Of a stretch of 64,000 nucleotides of DNA, positions 33,015 through 45,400 are shown piece after piece. The notes beneath the pieces are model-generated. The model ran no database searches and was not told where the DNA came from. It saw nothing but the letters and a program-made list of their open reading frames with translations. Positions within the stretch are counted from its first letter, which is position 1. Each line of letters starts with the position of its first letter. Source of the DNA: Osmia lignaria lignaria (Eukaryota > Arthropoda > Insecta > Hymenoptera > Megachilidae); contig NC_135045.1 of assembly GCF_051020975.1 (NCBI RefSeq), positions 5,520,501 to 5,584,500 on the forward strand. The letters run 5' to 3'. The translations under genes were made by a program, and so were the position numbers.

Positions 33015-35510
33015 AAGTTTTATTGAAAAGTATTTTTATTTTGGATAAAGCTTGTGTTATTTCGTTACATTTATTTCTCTAATTAGATAAACCAAAGAAT
33101 TTATTTTCACAACAATTGTTTATCATCAATTTGCTATGTTAAATATCTATACGATATTACCTCAGGCATTTGGCAATGGTCTCTGAAGATCTTTAACAGG
33201 CTTCTTCAAAAGCAATATTTTTTGTACATTTTGCATAATTAAATGAACGGATGAACGTTTTCACAGTGAAAATCAATAGTGCTAATCAACGTCAAACAAA
33301 AAAAATTGAATGTATTATGTGCTTCAATTGCTCTCATATGTTATTCAACAGATTACGATCGATTGATATTATATAAAGAAATGAATATTATAGAATAATA
33401 AATAATTGATCATATTATCGCGTTTCCACTTAAAAATCGTTTCCTCGTTCTACATTTTTTTGCTTTAAATACAGAAGCTATTTGGGAATACCATACATCT
33501 TTTCCAATAATATGTAAATATGGTAATATATTGTTTATTTTAACCAACCTACGTATCTCTTTATCGAATGTACAAAAACATTCGTGAGTGATTGTAATTG
33601 TTAATTGGAAAAAAATCTTGAGACCATCTACATTCATCACATTTACACATTTTTAAGTAATCAAAAATTAAAGTACCAATATTCTTTGCTAATTATCCTG
33701 TACAAATAATCAGGCTATCAATATACCTAATACTAAATTTCTGATTACTAAATACCTGATTACTAAATTTCATTAAGGTTAATACAAGCTATATCATCAT
33801 CACTATTTTTATTAATTATTTTTTATCTTGCCTTCTCGTTAAACATCACGTGAAAACATTAATTTATTTTATCGACGTATCGCACTTTCGCAACTACTAC
33901 CCCTGTTGCCTCGAAACATGAAACAATGTTCAATTAAATGTCCAGCACAATCGAAATCCAATACACTGGCTAACATTTATTTGCACACACGTATTTATCA
34001 ATATGTTGGAATTAGTGGTTTGCTCGGTTATTTTCATGGTGTAACCAGGAATGGTAGGTCACGTGCGAACTAACCTGATATTTGCATCATTTTCACTAAA
34101 AATGATTCTCTTGCCAATGTATACAACGTTATCTTTTATTTCAGTTGCCTTTATTTGTTAATAATTTTCTTACCATAGAAAGCTTTATTTTTTGTTTAAT
34201 TTTTCTTAGTTGACAAAATTGTAAAAATCAAACACAACCCCTTTTCTTTTTCTTTTCTTTAAGACGTTATAGATTATTAGAGTTAAATAGAAGCGAGAAT
34301 TATTAGAGTTAAATAGAAGCGAGTATATGATTCGACAAAGTCCTACACCCTCGTTATCGCCCTTTTTCTTCTAAAAAGGCAAAAATTTTTCATCCCTTGT
34401 TATTGTTGTTTCCAGTTTCACGTTATTCTGGTTGTATCCGTTCTTTAATATTATTTCTTAGAATCAGCTATACTTGTGGATATTCAGAGATTTCCATAAT
34501 GGTTTTCATGACAGTTTCCCGCCAAGTCTGTTGCTAAGCGGTTTCCCGCTGAGATTGTTATGCGGTTCTGTTCGGTCGCCAGTAGATCACCATCGCTTAT
34601 CTCACTGTCACAGCACTGTGCAAACACGTCCGTCTGCCACGAATAATATGAACAATTTCCGTTCTTGTTGCATATTAAGTGACAATTTCATTGAGATCAA
34701 TATTACGCAAATACCAATACCAATAATCGAATAATTTGCAGTTAATGAAGCTTATGAAATAAGTGAAATAATATCCAAGTAAATTTTACATGCGTCGATG
34801 ATTCGTGAATTTTAATAGAAATCTGTCATTTATTTTATATGGGATGATATTACTTATCCAACTGTACATGATTTTATTAAATACTTGAATGTATAGCTAA
34901 TAGAAGAGCGATGCATCATAAAATCGATATATTCTAGATTTATTCAAAATAAAAAAAGTGGTACTTACAGCAATTTGTTCGTGGCATTCAAAGTGTTAAA
35001 TTATACTAATATACATATGTATAGTAATCGCAAGGGAAATATATATAATTTTTCTTTATCAAATTATTACATGTAGTATCACTCAAGTATCACAATTTAA
35101 ACGACCTTGCATTTGCCTCTGAGGATTAAACAATTGAACGTATGAGTATACTGCTGATCGCACAACAGTAGGTTCCCTACTGGCAAATTCTTACTACCAA
35201 ACAATGAGAAGCTGTTCACAGTAGCTCCATCTTATAGCCATTTACTACATCTTACAGTTTAATAATCTTATACATGTATTTGTGTATATGCCTGAGTATG
35301 TATTATGTGTAAGTGGGAGCATCTGCAAGTCACACGAACAGCTGTTCTCTCAACGGTATAAGATTGCTGTCCACCGGGTCCCTTACTGGTTTCTCCTTAT
35401 GGATCTTTTAACCAGGCCGAATGTAGGATCGTTTAGACCCAATATGTATTGTATACTCTTTTACTATGTAAGAAAATTGGGCTTAAAAATCAAATAATAC
35501 TGCTCAACTT
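33015..35510. other. Non-coding stretch
   Basis: Frames at 33410-33640 (minus), 34474-34734 (plus) and 35282-35497 (plus) have no recognisable product. At 35165-35400 the phrase (A/G)GG(T)TCCCTTACTGG/AGGTTCCCTACTGG occurs twice near AGCTGTTC, suggesting an old internal duplication. Confidence 0.4.
34273..34323 (+). repeat. 26-bp tandem duplication
   Basis: The unit ATTATTAGAGTTAAATAGAA plus GCGAGA occurs twice back to back, with one difference at the final base. Confidence 0.9.
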
Positions 35511-35516
35511 TCATCG

Positions 35517-35660
35517 TTAACACGTTAACTGCCAGGGTAAAAATGAACATTTGTTGTAGAACGTATTGAAGCTCTAGTTATTAAGAAATAGGAATAGTTA
35601 TTTTTCAAATTTCAAGCTTTCTATTTGCTACCTTACATTATTTGTACAATAGCAAATATT
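35517..35660 (+). repeat. TTAACACGTT repeat family, copy 2
   Basis: It begins TTAACACGTTAACTGCCAGG, then TAAAAATGAACAT. It shares with the 16.15-kb copy the GAAGCTCTA and AATAGTTATTTTTCAAATTT blocks. It shares with the 56-kb copy TTTCAAGCTTT and TTTGCTxxCTTACAT. Confidence 0.65.
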
Positions 35661-35895
35661 ATGTTAACAACATCTTTCTGATTTTACTGAAGAAAAGTTT
35701 TTATAAGATATTTCTTCAGTGTTGTAAATTTTATCAATTCTTTTCTTCTTTTAGTACTAAAATCTCATTTTCTTTAGAAAATGATTTTTCATACTTGATC
35801 ACCATTCCATGAGTATGGTGGTCGTATATTCCTTTCTATTGTACTTACTTGCTTGAAGTAGAAAGCTGTAAAATTATTTTTCGTATAAGATTATG

Positions 35896-36057
35896 CCGGG
35901 ATAGCGCGAACGCAGTCCCGACTACCAAAAATTGTACGCCCGAGATATCCACATTAGGGATATTCGCAAGGGTCAGCTCAACCGTAGTGCAATGGAAGAG
36001 CCTCGCCCTGGAGGAACCGCCTTCATGATCACGGTAACCTCTGCGCCAGGTAAGTAT
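35896..36057 (-). ncRNA. U1: U1 spliceosomal snRNA
   Basis: U1 RNA base-pairs with the 5' splice site of introns within the U1 snRNP. The minus strand begins ATACTTACCTGGC at 36057, the universal U1 5' end whose ACUUACCUG recognises splice donors. Stem-loop I follows with loop GATCATGAAGG, where U1-70K binds. Stem-loop II has ATTGCACTAC (complement at 35984-35993), where U1A/SNF binds. Stem-loop III follows, then an Sm site AATTTTTGG (complement at 35925-35933). The terminal stem-loop is CGGGACTGCGTTCGCGCTAT then CCCGG. The length of 162 nt is normal for animals. No disruptive change is seen in these elements, so it may be functional. The exact 3' end is inferred from the last stem. Confidence 0.95.
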
Positions 36058-36200
36058 GCTTAGCTACCCTCCTCGAGCGTATTTGTAAACCAGAGTGGCG
36101 CTCTTACTTGCGAGAGAACGCTGCATTCAAAGCGCACTGTAGCGGCGAGCATCTGAACTAAACCTGCTGTACTGCTCCCTACTCCCTACCGTCGAGCTCA
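36058..36200 (-). promoter_or_regulatory. Presumed upstream promoter region of the U1 gene
   Basis: Sequence just upstream of the U1 5' end is GC-richer than the surroundings. In insects a proximal sequence element lies about 40-65 bases upstream and directs RNA polymerase II. Here that window (about 36097-36122) contains CAAGTAAGAGCGCCACTCTG on the minus strand. I cannot confirm a PSE match because the consensus varies between insect orders. Confidence 0.3.
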
Positions 36201-36209
36201 GCATTTCAC

Positions 36210-39200
36210 TCGAGTAATCATTGTCATATAAAAAAATATAGTAACTTGTATATATTATTATTAATCTGACATGATCAGTATTATTTAAACAATTATTATT
36301 TGAATTAAATTTGGTATTCTTTTCTATATCTAATTATATTATTTATTTCAAACTTCATATATACGGTAATATAAATCATTAATATTTTATTGATAATTAA
36401 ATGATACTATTGTATGTAACATGAAATCTCTTATTTTATGTTCTGTTCTATTTAATAACGATATTTATCTGATATAGAGGAAGTAAATATCAATGGAAAA
36501 TATAAATTATTTGATGGAGTGTAACTGTCATTTAACAAGGAAAAAAGAATTTAATTCAAAATACATGTGTGTTTTAAATCTTAATGGTCTGCTACAACGA
36601 TCAAAGGGCACACAGTTAAACGTGTTACAGTTTGCCTAGTTCATGTGCATACGCGTTATGTGGGTGTACGAAGTTGATTAAATCACTTGTCGATATTTGG
36701 TCGGCAGAGCGTAATAATTATCGCTCGTTAGCTCATTATGTTATCTGAATTTGTAATCAATATCAGGGCAAGACCAAAGGGTTGACGGATTCAGTCTCTC
36801 AGTACAACTATCAAATCTCTTCTGCGGTAACGTGCGTTAATTAGTAGTAACTTAAATGGCTAATGAATATAATATACCATGCACGATCAATCATAATTAT
36901 CGCAATCAGATAAATCAACGTTGAACTACAATTTAAATATTAAAATTGTTTCTCAGGAAATTTTAATTGATTTTGTTAACGAATATTTTAACATCCAATT
37001 TACAAATGTGCTGCAAAGGTTTATAAATTTAATGTATTTAGTGTTTGATTGGATTTGAAAAAACCATTTTTAACGAGAAATTTATACTATAATGTATTTA
37101 TAAAAATAGTACACAAAAAATTAAAAATGAATTACCTACATTAACAATTAAGAGGTATTACAGAATTAGTTAGGAAAACTGTTAGAGAAGAGCAACGGGG
37201 TCGTACTTTAATTAAACGCAAATTAAACGACTAATTTATCTAACCAGCTCGGCTAGCCTGCAGCGATGAACAATGGATAAAACGCGAAAAGCATGAAATA
37301 TGCTCAACTGCGAGGAAGAAGTTACACTCGACGTTAAAAACTTGATAAAAGTTCTTAACTAGTCATGTAAACGACAAATTTGCGGATATATAATGAAATA
37401 TATTGTTTCTTTTAAGAAATTTTGAAAGATTTTCTTTATGCAAATTAATTAAACTTTAAAATTATTGTACTTTCTGCCTTTTAATAAATATTGTGCATCG
37501 ATATAGTAATTAATCTTTTGAATGGTAGAGGTGGATCTTTGTTCACTCGCAGGGTTTAAATTTAATTTGAAATTATTTCTCGTTTTCATTTTCTAAATTT
37601 CAAGTTCAACAAATTTAGGTTCAAAAAAAGTTTAAATACGAAAGATGTTGCAGAGAAAATAACGTTCTTTTTCAGTTCTTATTGTTTCTATTGTTTCATC
37701 CTGTGTGTACTTATTACTTGCAAATTGCAAGGAAAGTGAAGCTACTATCGTCAACAATTACGGAACACTGGTCATTTAGTCGATGCGGAACTGCATATTA
37801 AATAAATGTAACACGTTATGGAAACTTGTTCGCTGGTACAGAACAAACAAAAACAAACAACCAAAACACAATGAGTAGTAGGACAAACTTTCGTACGACC
37901 AACTAACCTCTTGTAGTGTAGTTGTTTCGCTGTCCCAGTGCCCCGTTAGTTTATTTAGTTCGTATACGGAAAGCTGAATCATTAAAATCGTTCCTATACT
38001 TGAAATAACTCTAGTTCCTCTGTTATCTGTTCATTAATACCAGACTAACTGATACATGTATATAATATATCTGAATTAAAAATAAATTGGAATAGTAAAA
38101 AGCAAATACAGGTGAAAAATAAACTAGCATATATCAGTGGTCTCGTATAGAAGTTAGGTATACAGGCATATACAGGTCAGGCTAACAATAAGTTCCACAT
38201 GAAAAAATAAAACGAAAATATAAAATTTGGAAATCTTTTATGAAAGCTGAGCATATTGAATAAAAGAGTGTGATATTTTAAAATAGATTCTATATCTCAG
38301 GTATAACAGTGTTTATTAATTTAATAAAAATATGTTTAAAATAGATTTTATAAAGCTGTTTTCACAGTTGATTTTGTTCATTTTTTCTATCTTTTGAGGG
38401 AATTTTAAAATAGAATAATCACTGATGCCAAAAGCAGTTTGAAAATATATTGTTTTAACACTATTATTTAACAAAATAAATCTGGCACAATAGGTTTATC
38501 AAAGAATAGAGAAATGTGATTATTATTAGAGACTCGTTTTAAATGAAACGTTTAATTGCAAACTATTTTATTCGTATCAATTATGTCTCAATAATCCAAT
38601 TTGATAGAATTATCGGATTTTTAAAAGTGTTATAAACCGCAGGATTCCTATTGAATACATATCCGGGTTTGTAGATTTGTCGAATAAATAAAGCAGATAT
38701 CAATTATATCAATTGTAAAGGTATTTAATGTATGAAACGAATGATTTCAAACTACGCTAAACAGAGTTATGGAACTACGTATGTACACGTATTCGTAATA
38801 TTTTTAGAGTGGAAGAGCGCAAATACGATACGCGTGTCAATGGAAAAATAATATTATAGTCAAAATTAAGTCTTAATTTATTTTCCACTTTTTCGACAAT
38901 TAGAAATATTTAAAGAAATAGTTTAAAATTAAAAAATTCTAAATGATAAAGAATTTAAATTGTTATTTTTTCCGTTCGAAAGTTAAAAATAGTACAATTA
39001 AAAAGGTACAATTAATTAAAATTTTTTTATTTACAATAATTAAGTATGTGTTAAGTTGTTGAAAATTAGGTCGACTTTGACCGAGAAAATCGAGTTTCGT
39101 GCGTTCGATTTTCAGTAAGAGGATATCGAGCACCTGCAGTACACTCACGTGCGCAAATGTGAAGAATACTTCTCCTGGATACGACCCACGGTATCTCGAA

Positions 39201-39230
39201 TTATGAGACATCCTGAGCGTACGTGGTATA
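36210..39230. other. AT-rich stretch without a gene
   Basis: No gene, RNA or element end recognised in about 3 kb. Frames are short. Confidence 0.5.
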
Positions 39231-39286
39231 GGTTGGATATACAAGGTGTCTTCGCAGAAGCTAATCTTCTTAGGAAGTATTCCCAT
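38963..39286 (-). other. Unrecognised 107-codon open frame overlapping a terminus-like site
   Basis: The middle of the frame (39070-39260) is GC-richer than its flanks. On the plus strand TATACAAGGTGTCTTC at 39239-39254 resembles a Tc1/mariner-type terminus. The product is not recognised. Transposon 5' sequence is a possible origin. Confidence 0.2.
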
Positions 39287-39299
39287 TTGGAAACATGAA

Positions 39300-41810
39300 T
39301 AATACGTGGACTTTATGATCTCTCTCTTGAGCAGAAGGAAATAATGTATAAATTGGTTTTGCTAGGATATATTTATTGATATAACGACATACTTTTCTGA
39401 ATTTTATTTAAAAGTAACAATTCTTCGAGATAGATCCCTGTTTTAGAAGAAAACCACCTCAATTCAAAAACATGAGATTTTCTATTATTATGATAACCAA
39501 TAATACAAATATGGCATATTTTTATGTGAAAGGATATATTAGATAACTGAAATCATGGATATTATGTGAAAACATAATAAACTTTTCATTATGTTAAGGG
39601 AGCTAAAATAACTGAAACCCCATAGTTTTGCTAAGATTCTTCAATTCTTAACAAATCACTTGTCAGGTTAGAAGAAATTCTGCTAGAAATAAAATGAACT
39701 TTCGCACATTCAACTATTTCAGTGACTATCGTAAAACGATGTTCTAGTTTAATGGTTCACCTCATCACTTGATCTTCCACGATTGGAATTTTATTTTTGG
39801 TCTGCAATAAGGCTACGTATTTGCGGAAACACGTTTAAAAATTAAGAGCATCAATGTAATTGCAATGTAGCTGCAGTTAGTGTCAGTCTCTTTTAAGGTG
39901 AATCGAATTTTGTAAGTAGGAAACTTGTACCATTTATCTGATTAAGAATGCATTTCTGTTGCTGTATTTATTTTGTTGCACTTCTTGCAACTCCTAGAAC
40001 ATGAACGTTTCGGCCGAATAGATAGAAAACGGTGTTGGGGTCTATTCTGACCCGTAGTATCTATCTCATGATATGCAGTAGACTGAATATGAAAGAAGAA
40101 TATAAAACAAATTATAATGAGGAATAATAAAAATAGTACTTTTATAAAAATATCCAAAACGTGAAAGCTGTTGAAGAAAACTGAGATTGACATAGAACAT
40201 CATAATCCTTTCAAGCAATTATAACTTTTAACACTGTCTAATTTATGACAGTGAAATGTAAAATTATTAATATAGTTTTAATGTGATATGCCTGTGTTAA
40301 AAATTTATTTTAAAATATCAGCTTCATTAATATTAGAATTATGAGTGTTGAATATCTTATAAGTCTATGATAATTTTAGAATTTTTCTATTAATTATCAA
40401 TATTTGCAAGTTTTGAAAGTAGATGAAGGATGTAATGATAAGTCCGACACCATACAAATATATATATAAAAGATTAACAGAATTTTATGAAAAATATTTC
40501 ATTTAAAATTTTCGAGATACACTATGATAACTGTGGTTATTTCCAGATAGTATTTTAAATCTTCTTTTTCCATATCTTTTTTTACAATTTCGTAAATATG
40601 CTTAATAATACGAAAGCTTACAATATTTTTAAGAGGGTGCTTACACCCTTATATCCTTATTAGCGTTACTTAAACTACATTTTTGCAAAGTTTCAAGTTT
40701 TTCTTTGAATTTTTAAATTACGAAACTTTCCTTAAAAGCAGAGTTTACTCTTCGCATACTTTCATCCCATCCATCAACATGACGGATATATGAAAAGTAC
40801 AATTAACTTTTCTCTAAATTTAATTTAATGTTAATCCAATAAATACACAAAAATAACTTCAAATTTAATTAATTGCTAATTAATTTCAGTCAAAATAAAA
40901 CAATTAATAATTCATAATTAATTTCGTCAGCTGCAATGTGGACCTGATGGTCTTTATTATGCGATATATTAGCGAATTCGGTTTCACTTTCGATTTCAGG
41001 GCTTGGATAAATACGCATTTGTTTTATGCATTTGTGAATAGTTTTGCCCATTATTTTCTTTAAATTTTGATTGTTATATTTCATACTCGCTTATTTCAAT
41101 CTAACATGTTAGTGTCATTTCAAAAATTAAATAGATCGAATTCATTCTCATTTGAATTGGTATCGGAACAATCTTCATCAATATTAATTAGTCCCTCTTA
41201 GAGCTCTTTCCGTAATTAGATAACTCTATTATATACTACCTCTCTTAGTTAAAATGTCTTATCTGCCATTTATTCAATTTTTAAGATATTTCGAGGTAAT
41301 TAAAATTCGATATGAATTTTTTGTCTTCTTAACAATATATTCAATGAAAAATTTCAGAATGAGAATATACCAGACTTATATGTTCCATACCACAGCAAAT
41401 GTGTTAGTCGAAATACAGTTTATTTCTTTCCTGATTCCATTCATTTAAAAAACGAGTCCGATTGTTACCAAAAAAAAGATCAAAAGTTCAACTTTTAACC
41501 GATCTTGTACACTTTGACGTTTGTTTGGATCTCTTTCAACGGTGTCCATAAAGAAAAATGTTATATTTTTGACTTTCTTTTTTATTCGTTTGAATACTGG
41601 CAAACGTGATCCTTTATTGCTACACCAAAAATACGGGTAACAATTTTTGGTCTTCACGAACTTTGCGTGATAAACCATTCTTGAAAAATGAAAAATAAAT
41701 AGTGTTTTTACTCCTTTTACTATTTTTCCAAACAATAATAACATACATTTCATTCACCGTTTTTATGCAATGCCATCGCGCGTCCCGCCGATTCGATGAG
41801 CGCGTCAGCA
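39300..41810. other. AT-rich stretch without a gene
   Basis: Several 60-100 codon frames occur but no recognisable protein. The overlapping minus frames at 41445-41811 could be the interior of an old element, given the terminus-like sequence at 41758-41823. Confidence 0.4.
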
Positions 41811-41823
41811 TTCAAATGGTTAA
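41758..41823 (-). repeat. TTAA-bounded GC-rich element end
   Basis: On the minus strand it begins TTAACCATTTGAATGCTGAC, then GCGCTCATCGAATCGGCGGG and ACGCGCGATGGCA. A sharply GC-rich segment starting exactly at TTAA is typical of piggyBac-type termini in insects. No second end was found. Confidence 0.4.
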
Positions 41824-41927
41824 AAATAATATTATTTAAAAATTAGGAATTATAAAAATGATATTACAACTTTAATTTAAAAAACAAAAAGAAAATACTT
41901 GAAGTTTCGAATAACGTAATTTGAAAA

Positions 41928-42488
41928 ATGGACAGCTTTGCTTCGGATACCCCGTATAAGTGTAATACTGTAACAGACGAATGTCCAGAAAGGCGGCTAA
42001 CAGCTGGTGCCAGTTTCGGGTTACATATCGTCTTGGTAGATTTCGCGAAATATGTATTCCCTACGTCTGGTCCTGTTGGCACGTCATGCGTTATGTTAAG
42101 AAGTGCAGTTAATTACGAAGATAATTTCGAGTCGTGTGTTTGCGTGCTGCACATAACGAGCTTCCGACTTCGGGAGTTTCTGCCATGCAAGCCAATCTGC
42201 TTTAAACCCACCCCGTCGTCTCGTGCTAGCCTACCTCTCTTTACCCCTTCGACTGCCCCTCAAGCTTTTGCCCTTTTACCATATCCCTCGGCAGACCGAT
42301 CGTTATCTGCCGAACAGATTAGAACGAAATCCCCTGATCGTTTCCTAGAAATTTTTTTAATGCTCCTCCTACACCCCTTCTCTACGGATTTGCCGGTGTT
42401 AGTGTTCCGGGGCAAAGATGATCTTACCCGTGCCCTTTCAAACATTTCTGCCAATAGGCTGGCTGAAAGCAGCCACCATTCATTTTAG
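41928..42488 (+). other. Longest open frame of the window (186 codons), unrecognised
   Basis: It starts with ATG (MDSFASDTPYKCNTVTDECP) and ends at TAG. The second half is rich in Ser, Pro, Leu and Arg, without domain signatures, signal peptide or catalytic motif. It lies in a GC-rich island where long chance frames are easier, and shorter frames are open on the minus strand (41864-42082, 42260-42454). A transposon-terminus-like sequence lies inside its first codons (41941-41960). I lean to non-coding but record it because of its length. Confidence 0.2.
41941..41960 (-). repeat. Terminus-like site TATACGGGGTATCC
   Basis: On the minus strand CTTATACGGGGTATCCGAAG resembles the TATACAGGGTGTCC end seen at 21.2 kb. 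No transposase is recognised on the minus strand below it. Confidence 0.3.
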
Positions 42489-42489
42489 A

Positions 42490-43190
42490 ACGAACACGTG
42501 CCCATTGTTACCTTTGTTACTGTAGGTCTGATCGGTGAGGATTTATTTTTCTCTCTTTAATTGATGGGAGGGTGTGAATCGAGGGAACGGGAGGCGATAG
42601 AAGTTGTAGGGGTTCGATGAATACGTATTTCAAATACAAATAGAGCACAATTGCGATGGTATAATTCTAGTGACCTTTGTGTCGTGGGAAGAGTTCGAAT
42701 TTGTTGAATTTAATTTTTTCGAAATTTACAGCATTTGTTTTATAATTATTCGGAGCGTTCGTATACTTTTGCGAAGCAGCGGTTAGCTTCCGATATAAGA
42801 AGTTAAAAAGGCTGGCAACAGAAGAATGTGTAGCATTCTCGGGAGAGAAAAGAAGGTGCCATAAATTACAGCTGTGTAAATCCAAAGCGTTCGCAGAGCG
42901 TTCGGACGGGAATAGATTAAGCTTCTCTGAAAGTTGTATCCAAATGCGAGAAACTTCTTGATCTCACCGTTAACTTTTCAACGAGAGTTCCTGCTAATGC
43001 ATCTGCGTTGTTCACACGTCGTGCGTTGATGCCCGATTGCCGCGAAGTACTTTATTCCGGTTTATCGGAAATCAAGTTGAATTAGATTAGTTCTTAAACT
43101 GCGTCCCAGGGCTTTAACTTTGGTAAAGCGCGGTCGACCGGCGGTTCACGGTGTTACGTTAAATCGCAAAATAGATCAACTTGTTCTACC
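42490..43190. other. Continuation of GC-richer DNA, no gene
   Basis: Composition stays moderately GC-rich to about 43170. A 72-codon minus frame at 42667-42885 has no motif. Confidence 0.35.
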
Positions 43191-44425
43191 AATGGTTTAA
43201 CAAACTGTATAGATTTATTACACTTCACTCTGCTTTATATTTTATTCATGTAATCCTGTAATCCTGATGATTTCTACATTTCTAAATCAAATATTAATCC
43301 GTCAGATAATTTTACAACCTCTTCAATTATACAAACATAATTACAGTTGCCGACTATTAAAGATGACATCATCTATTTTATTATTATAATGAAACTGAAC
43401 ATTTTAAATTGTCGTATGTAATTTAACGGTGGCTGGGTTAACAGTGACTCTGATCTATGAAATATGTTACAAATGTTAGAGAATCAAATTTGCAAGAGAA
43501 AGTTCTATATATATTAAAAATAGCTTAAAATTTACAAAACGTTAAAATTGCATTTAACTTAAACGATTTATAATCAAATAACATTTTTGAAATACGTTTC
43601 TATAATTGACTTCAATGTTAAAAAAGATACTATCGAATATTCCAATATTTTTTTTTATAATTAATTGTTTTCAAAATATTCGTCCAATTAGTTTCACAAT
43701 CTCCAATTTGGGTATTGTTTTCATTCTGTGAATATGAATGTTTGTTGATACAATAAAAATGCATGTAAAATATTTTTTCCAGTTTTGTACATCAAAGTTT
43801 CATCGAAACTAGCGCTGATCATTTATGTATAACTTCTCTTGTTAGTTAGTGTGACAATTCCTGCTGATCGTAAGTTTTGAAACTCGATTTTCCGTGCAGC
43901 AAGAGAAGATTGTCTTATTTGCAAGCACAATAATAATTGAAAGTCCGAAGTCCTTCTTGAGATTAATATTCTACTTGTAATTCACTTTGTTGCGGAAACT
44001 ATGTTACAAATGAAATCCTCTAGCATATTGAACTGCAGGATAAAGTAAGAGTGTATTTTAATCTGACTTTACTTTTATATTCTTTCAATCATTGGTTGAT
44101 TGTCCATTCTGTTTCGCCTATGAAAATTTTTTCGAATAGAAGAATTTGAAATAGAGGGAATAGAAAGATTTGGATTACTTGGTATTTTAAATTATTTAAT
44201 TTCTGTCCAATTCTAATTTTGTGATTTGCAGATGTTATATTAAATATTGTCGTCTTAATGCCAGACCCATGAATATGCAAATTTCCATTGTCTTTTTTGT
44301 AATCCTAACATTATGTCAAAGTGCTGAACGTGTACGTTTATAATAACGACGATTATACTCTAAGCTTCTTTTATTAATGTATCTTAATGTGCTGCTTAAA
44401 AAAAAGGATTTTTGGTATTAAGGAG
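43190..44425. other. AT-rich stretch without a gene
   Basis: Nothing recognised. Confidence 0.5.
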
Positions 44426-44463
44426 TACTTGCGGCACCCAGTTTGAAAACCACTGATTTAAAG
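44420..44463 (+). mobile_element. hAT-like 3' end
   Basis: The sequence GCGGCACCCAGTTTGAAAAC then CACTG ends at 44455. Its reverse, CAGTGGTTTTCAAACTGGGT then GCCGC, is the typical terminus of Charlie-type hAT transposons. The next eight bases ATTTAAAG would be the target duplication. I could not find the partner end or the matching eight bases upstream. Confidence 0.5.
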
Positions 44464-45184
44464 GAATATTCAAAAATGTAGAGTCAAAATTATTAGGCTT
44501 AATATTCAGGCTGTTATCAATGTGTATTTTATTGAAATTAATAATAAAATATACAAGGTATCTTATTTTATATGAATTATTATCTGTCTTCCATGGCAGA
44601 TGAAGGTATTAAATAATTATTAAAAAGGAAATTACTTTCAATCAGTTGTTTATCTACCGTATATTATTTCAATAAAACTTAAATCACTTTTCAGTGATAG
44701 ATTTTCTTCTATGTTTAGATGTAGAAGAATCCAATACTGTTTATAAGACTGATCGATATCAATCGATGTCTTTGAAATACTTCTTGATATGATTGCACGA
44801 AACTTGCTGTTTCATACGGTAAATTATGAAAGATGTTTGCCTTCAACTTTGTGATTGAAGAGATAATGATCCTTTCTATCTTTTTAACACAAATTGCACT
44901 TTATAAAACAATCATTCTAGCACTTTAGCCAATGAAAATATAGTAACCAAATTGTTATATAGTTTGGAGAAGGTCTAGTAAAATGTGAATAACAGATAAC
45001 GTTCAAATATGATTAACTAATGATTGGTTGAGTACTGAAATTAGTGTAATTTATTCTAATAAATTTAAAACAATAAGTATAGATTTTACCACTGTTCATT
45101 GAGGTGTTGTTATTTCTTTTTAATTTTCGAGACAGTATTTGCATTACTTTCTACCGTATTCCCTTTGTCAAAATGAAATGGACG

Positions 45185-45400
45185 TGTAGCGGACCCTGGC
45201 ACATCCCGTCAGGAATTCTAACCATCACCTAACCTGATTAAGAATCCGGTTAACACACTGGTTACGGTACAGGAATCCGAAGTAACCGGTAACCCATCCT
45301 CTTGATACAAAGAGTACATAGATTAACCTTCTCTGGAACGAGTTAACCCTTTTGCTACGAGGGGTAACTACACTCCCCTAATATGAAGCGTTTATATCCC
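45185..45400 (+). repeat. Possible LTR or other element fragment, GC-richer
   Basis: TGTAGCGGACCCTGGCACAT, then CCCGTCAGG and paired CCGGTTAAC/GGTTAC/ACCGGTAACC phrases, stand out from AT-rich flanks. A start with TG and an internal GATACAAAGAGTAC would suit an LTR, but no CA end, second copy or polyprotein is seen. A TTAACCCTTTTGCTACGA repeat start lies within it at 45343. Confidence 0.25.
45343..45385 (+). repeat. TTAACCCTTT(T/C)GCTACG repeat start, copy 1
   Basis: TTAACCCTTTTGCTACGAGG, then GGTAACTACACTCCCC, matches the start at 54502. Confidence 0.45.

Noticed and set aside
44570..44960. hAT transposase interior downstream of the hAT-like end
   Set aside because: I tried all frames for the usual hAT blocks and found none convincing.
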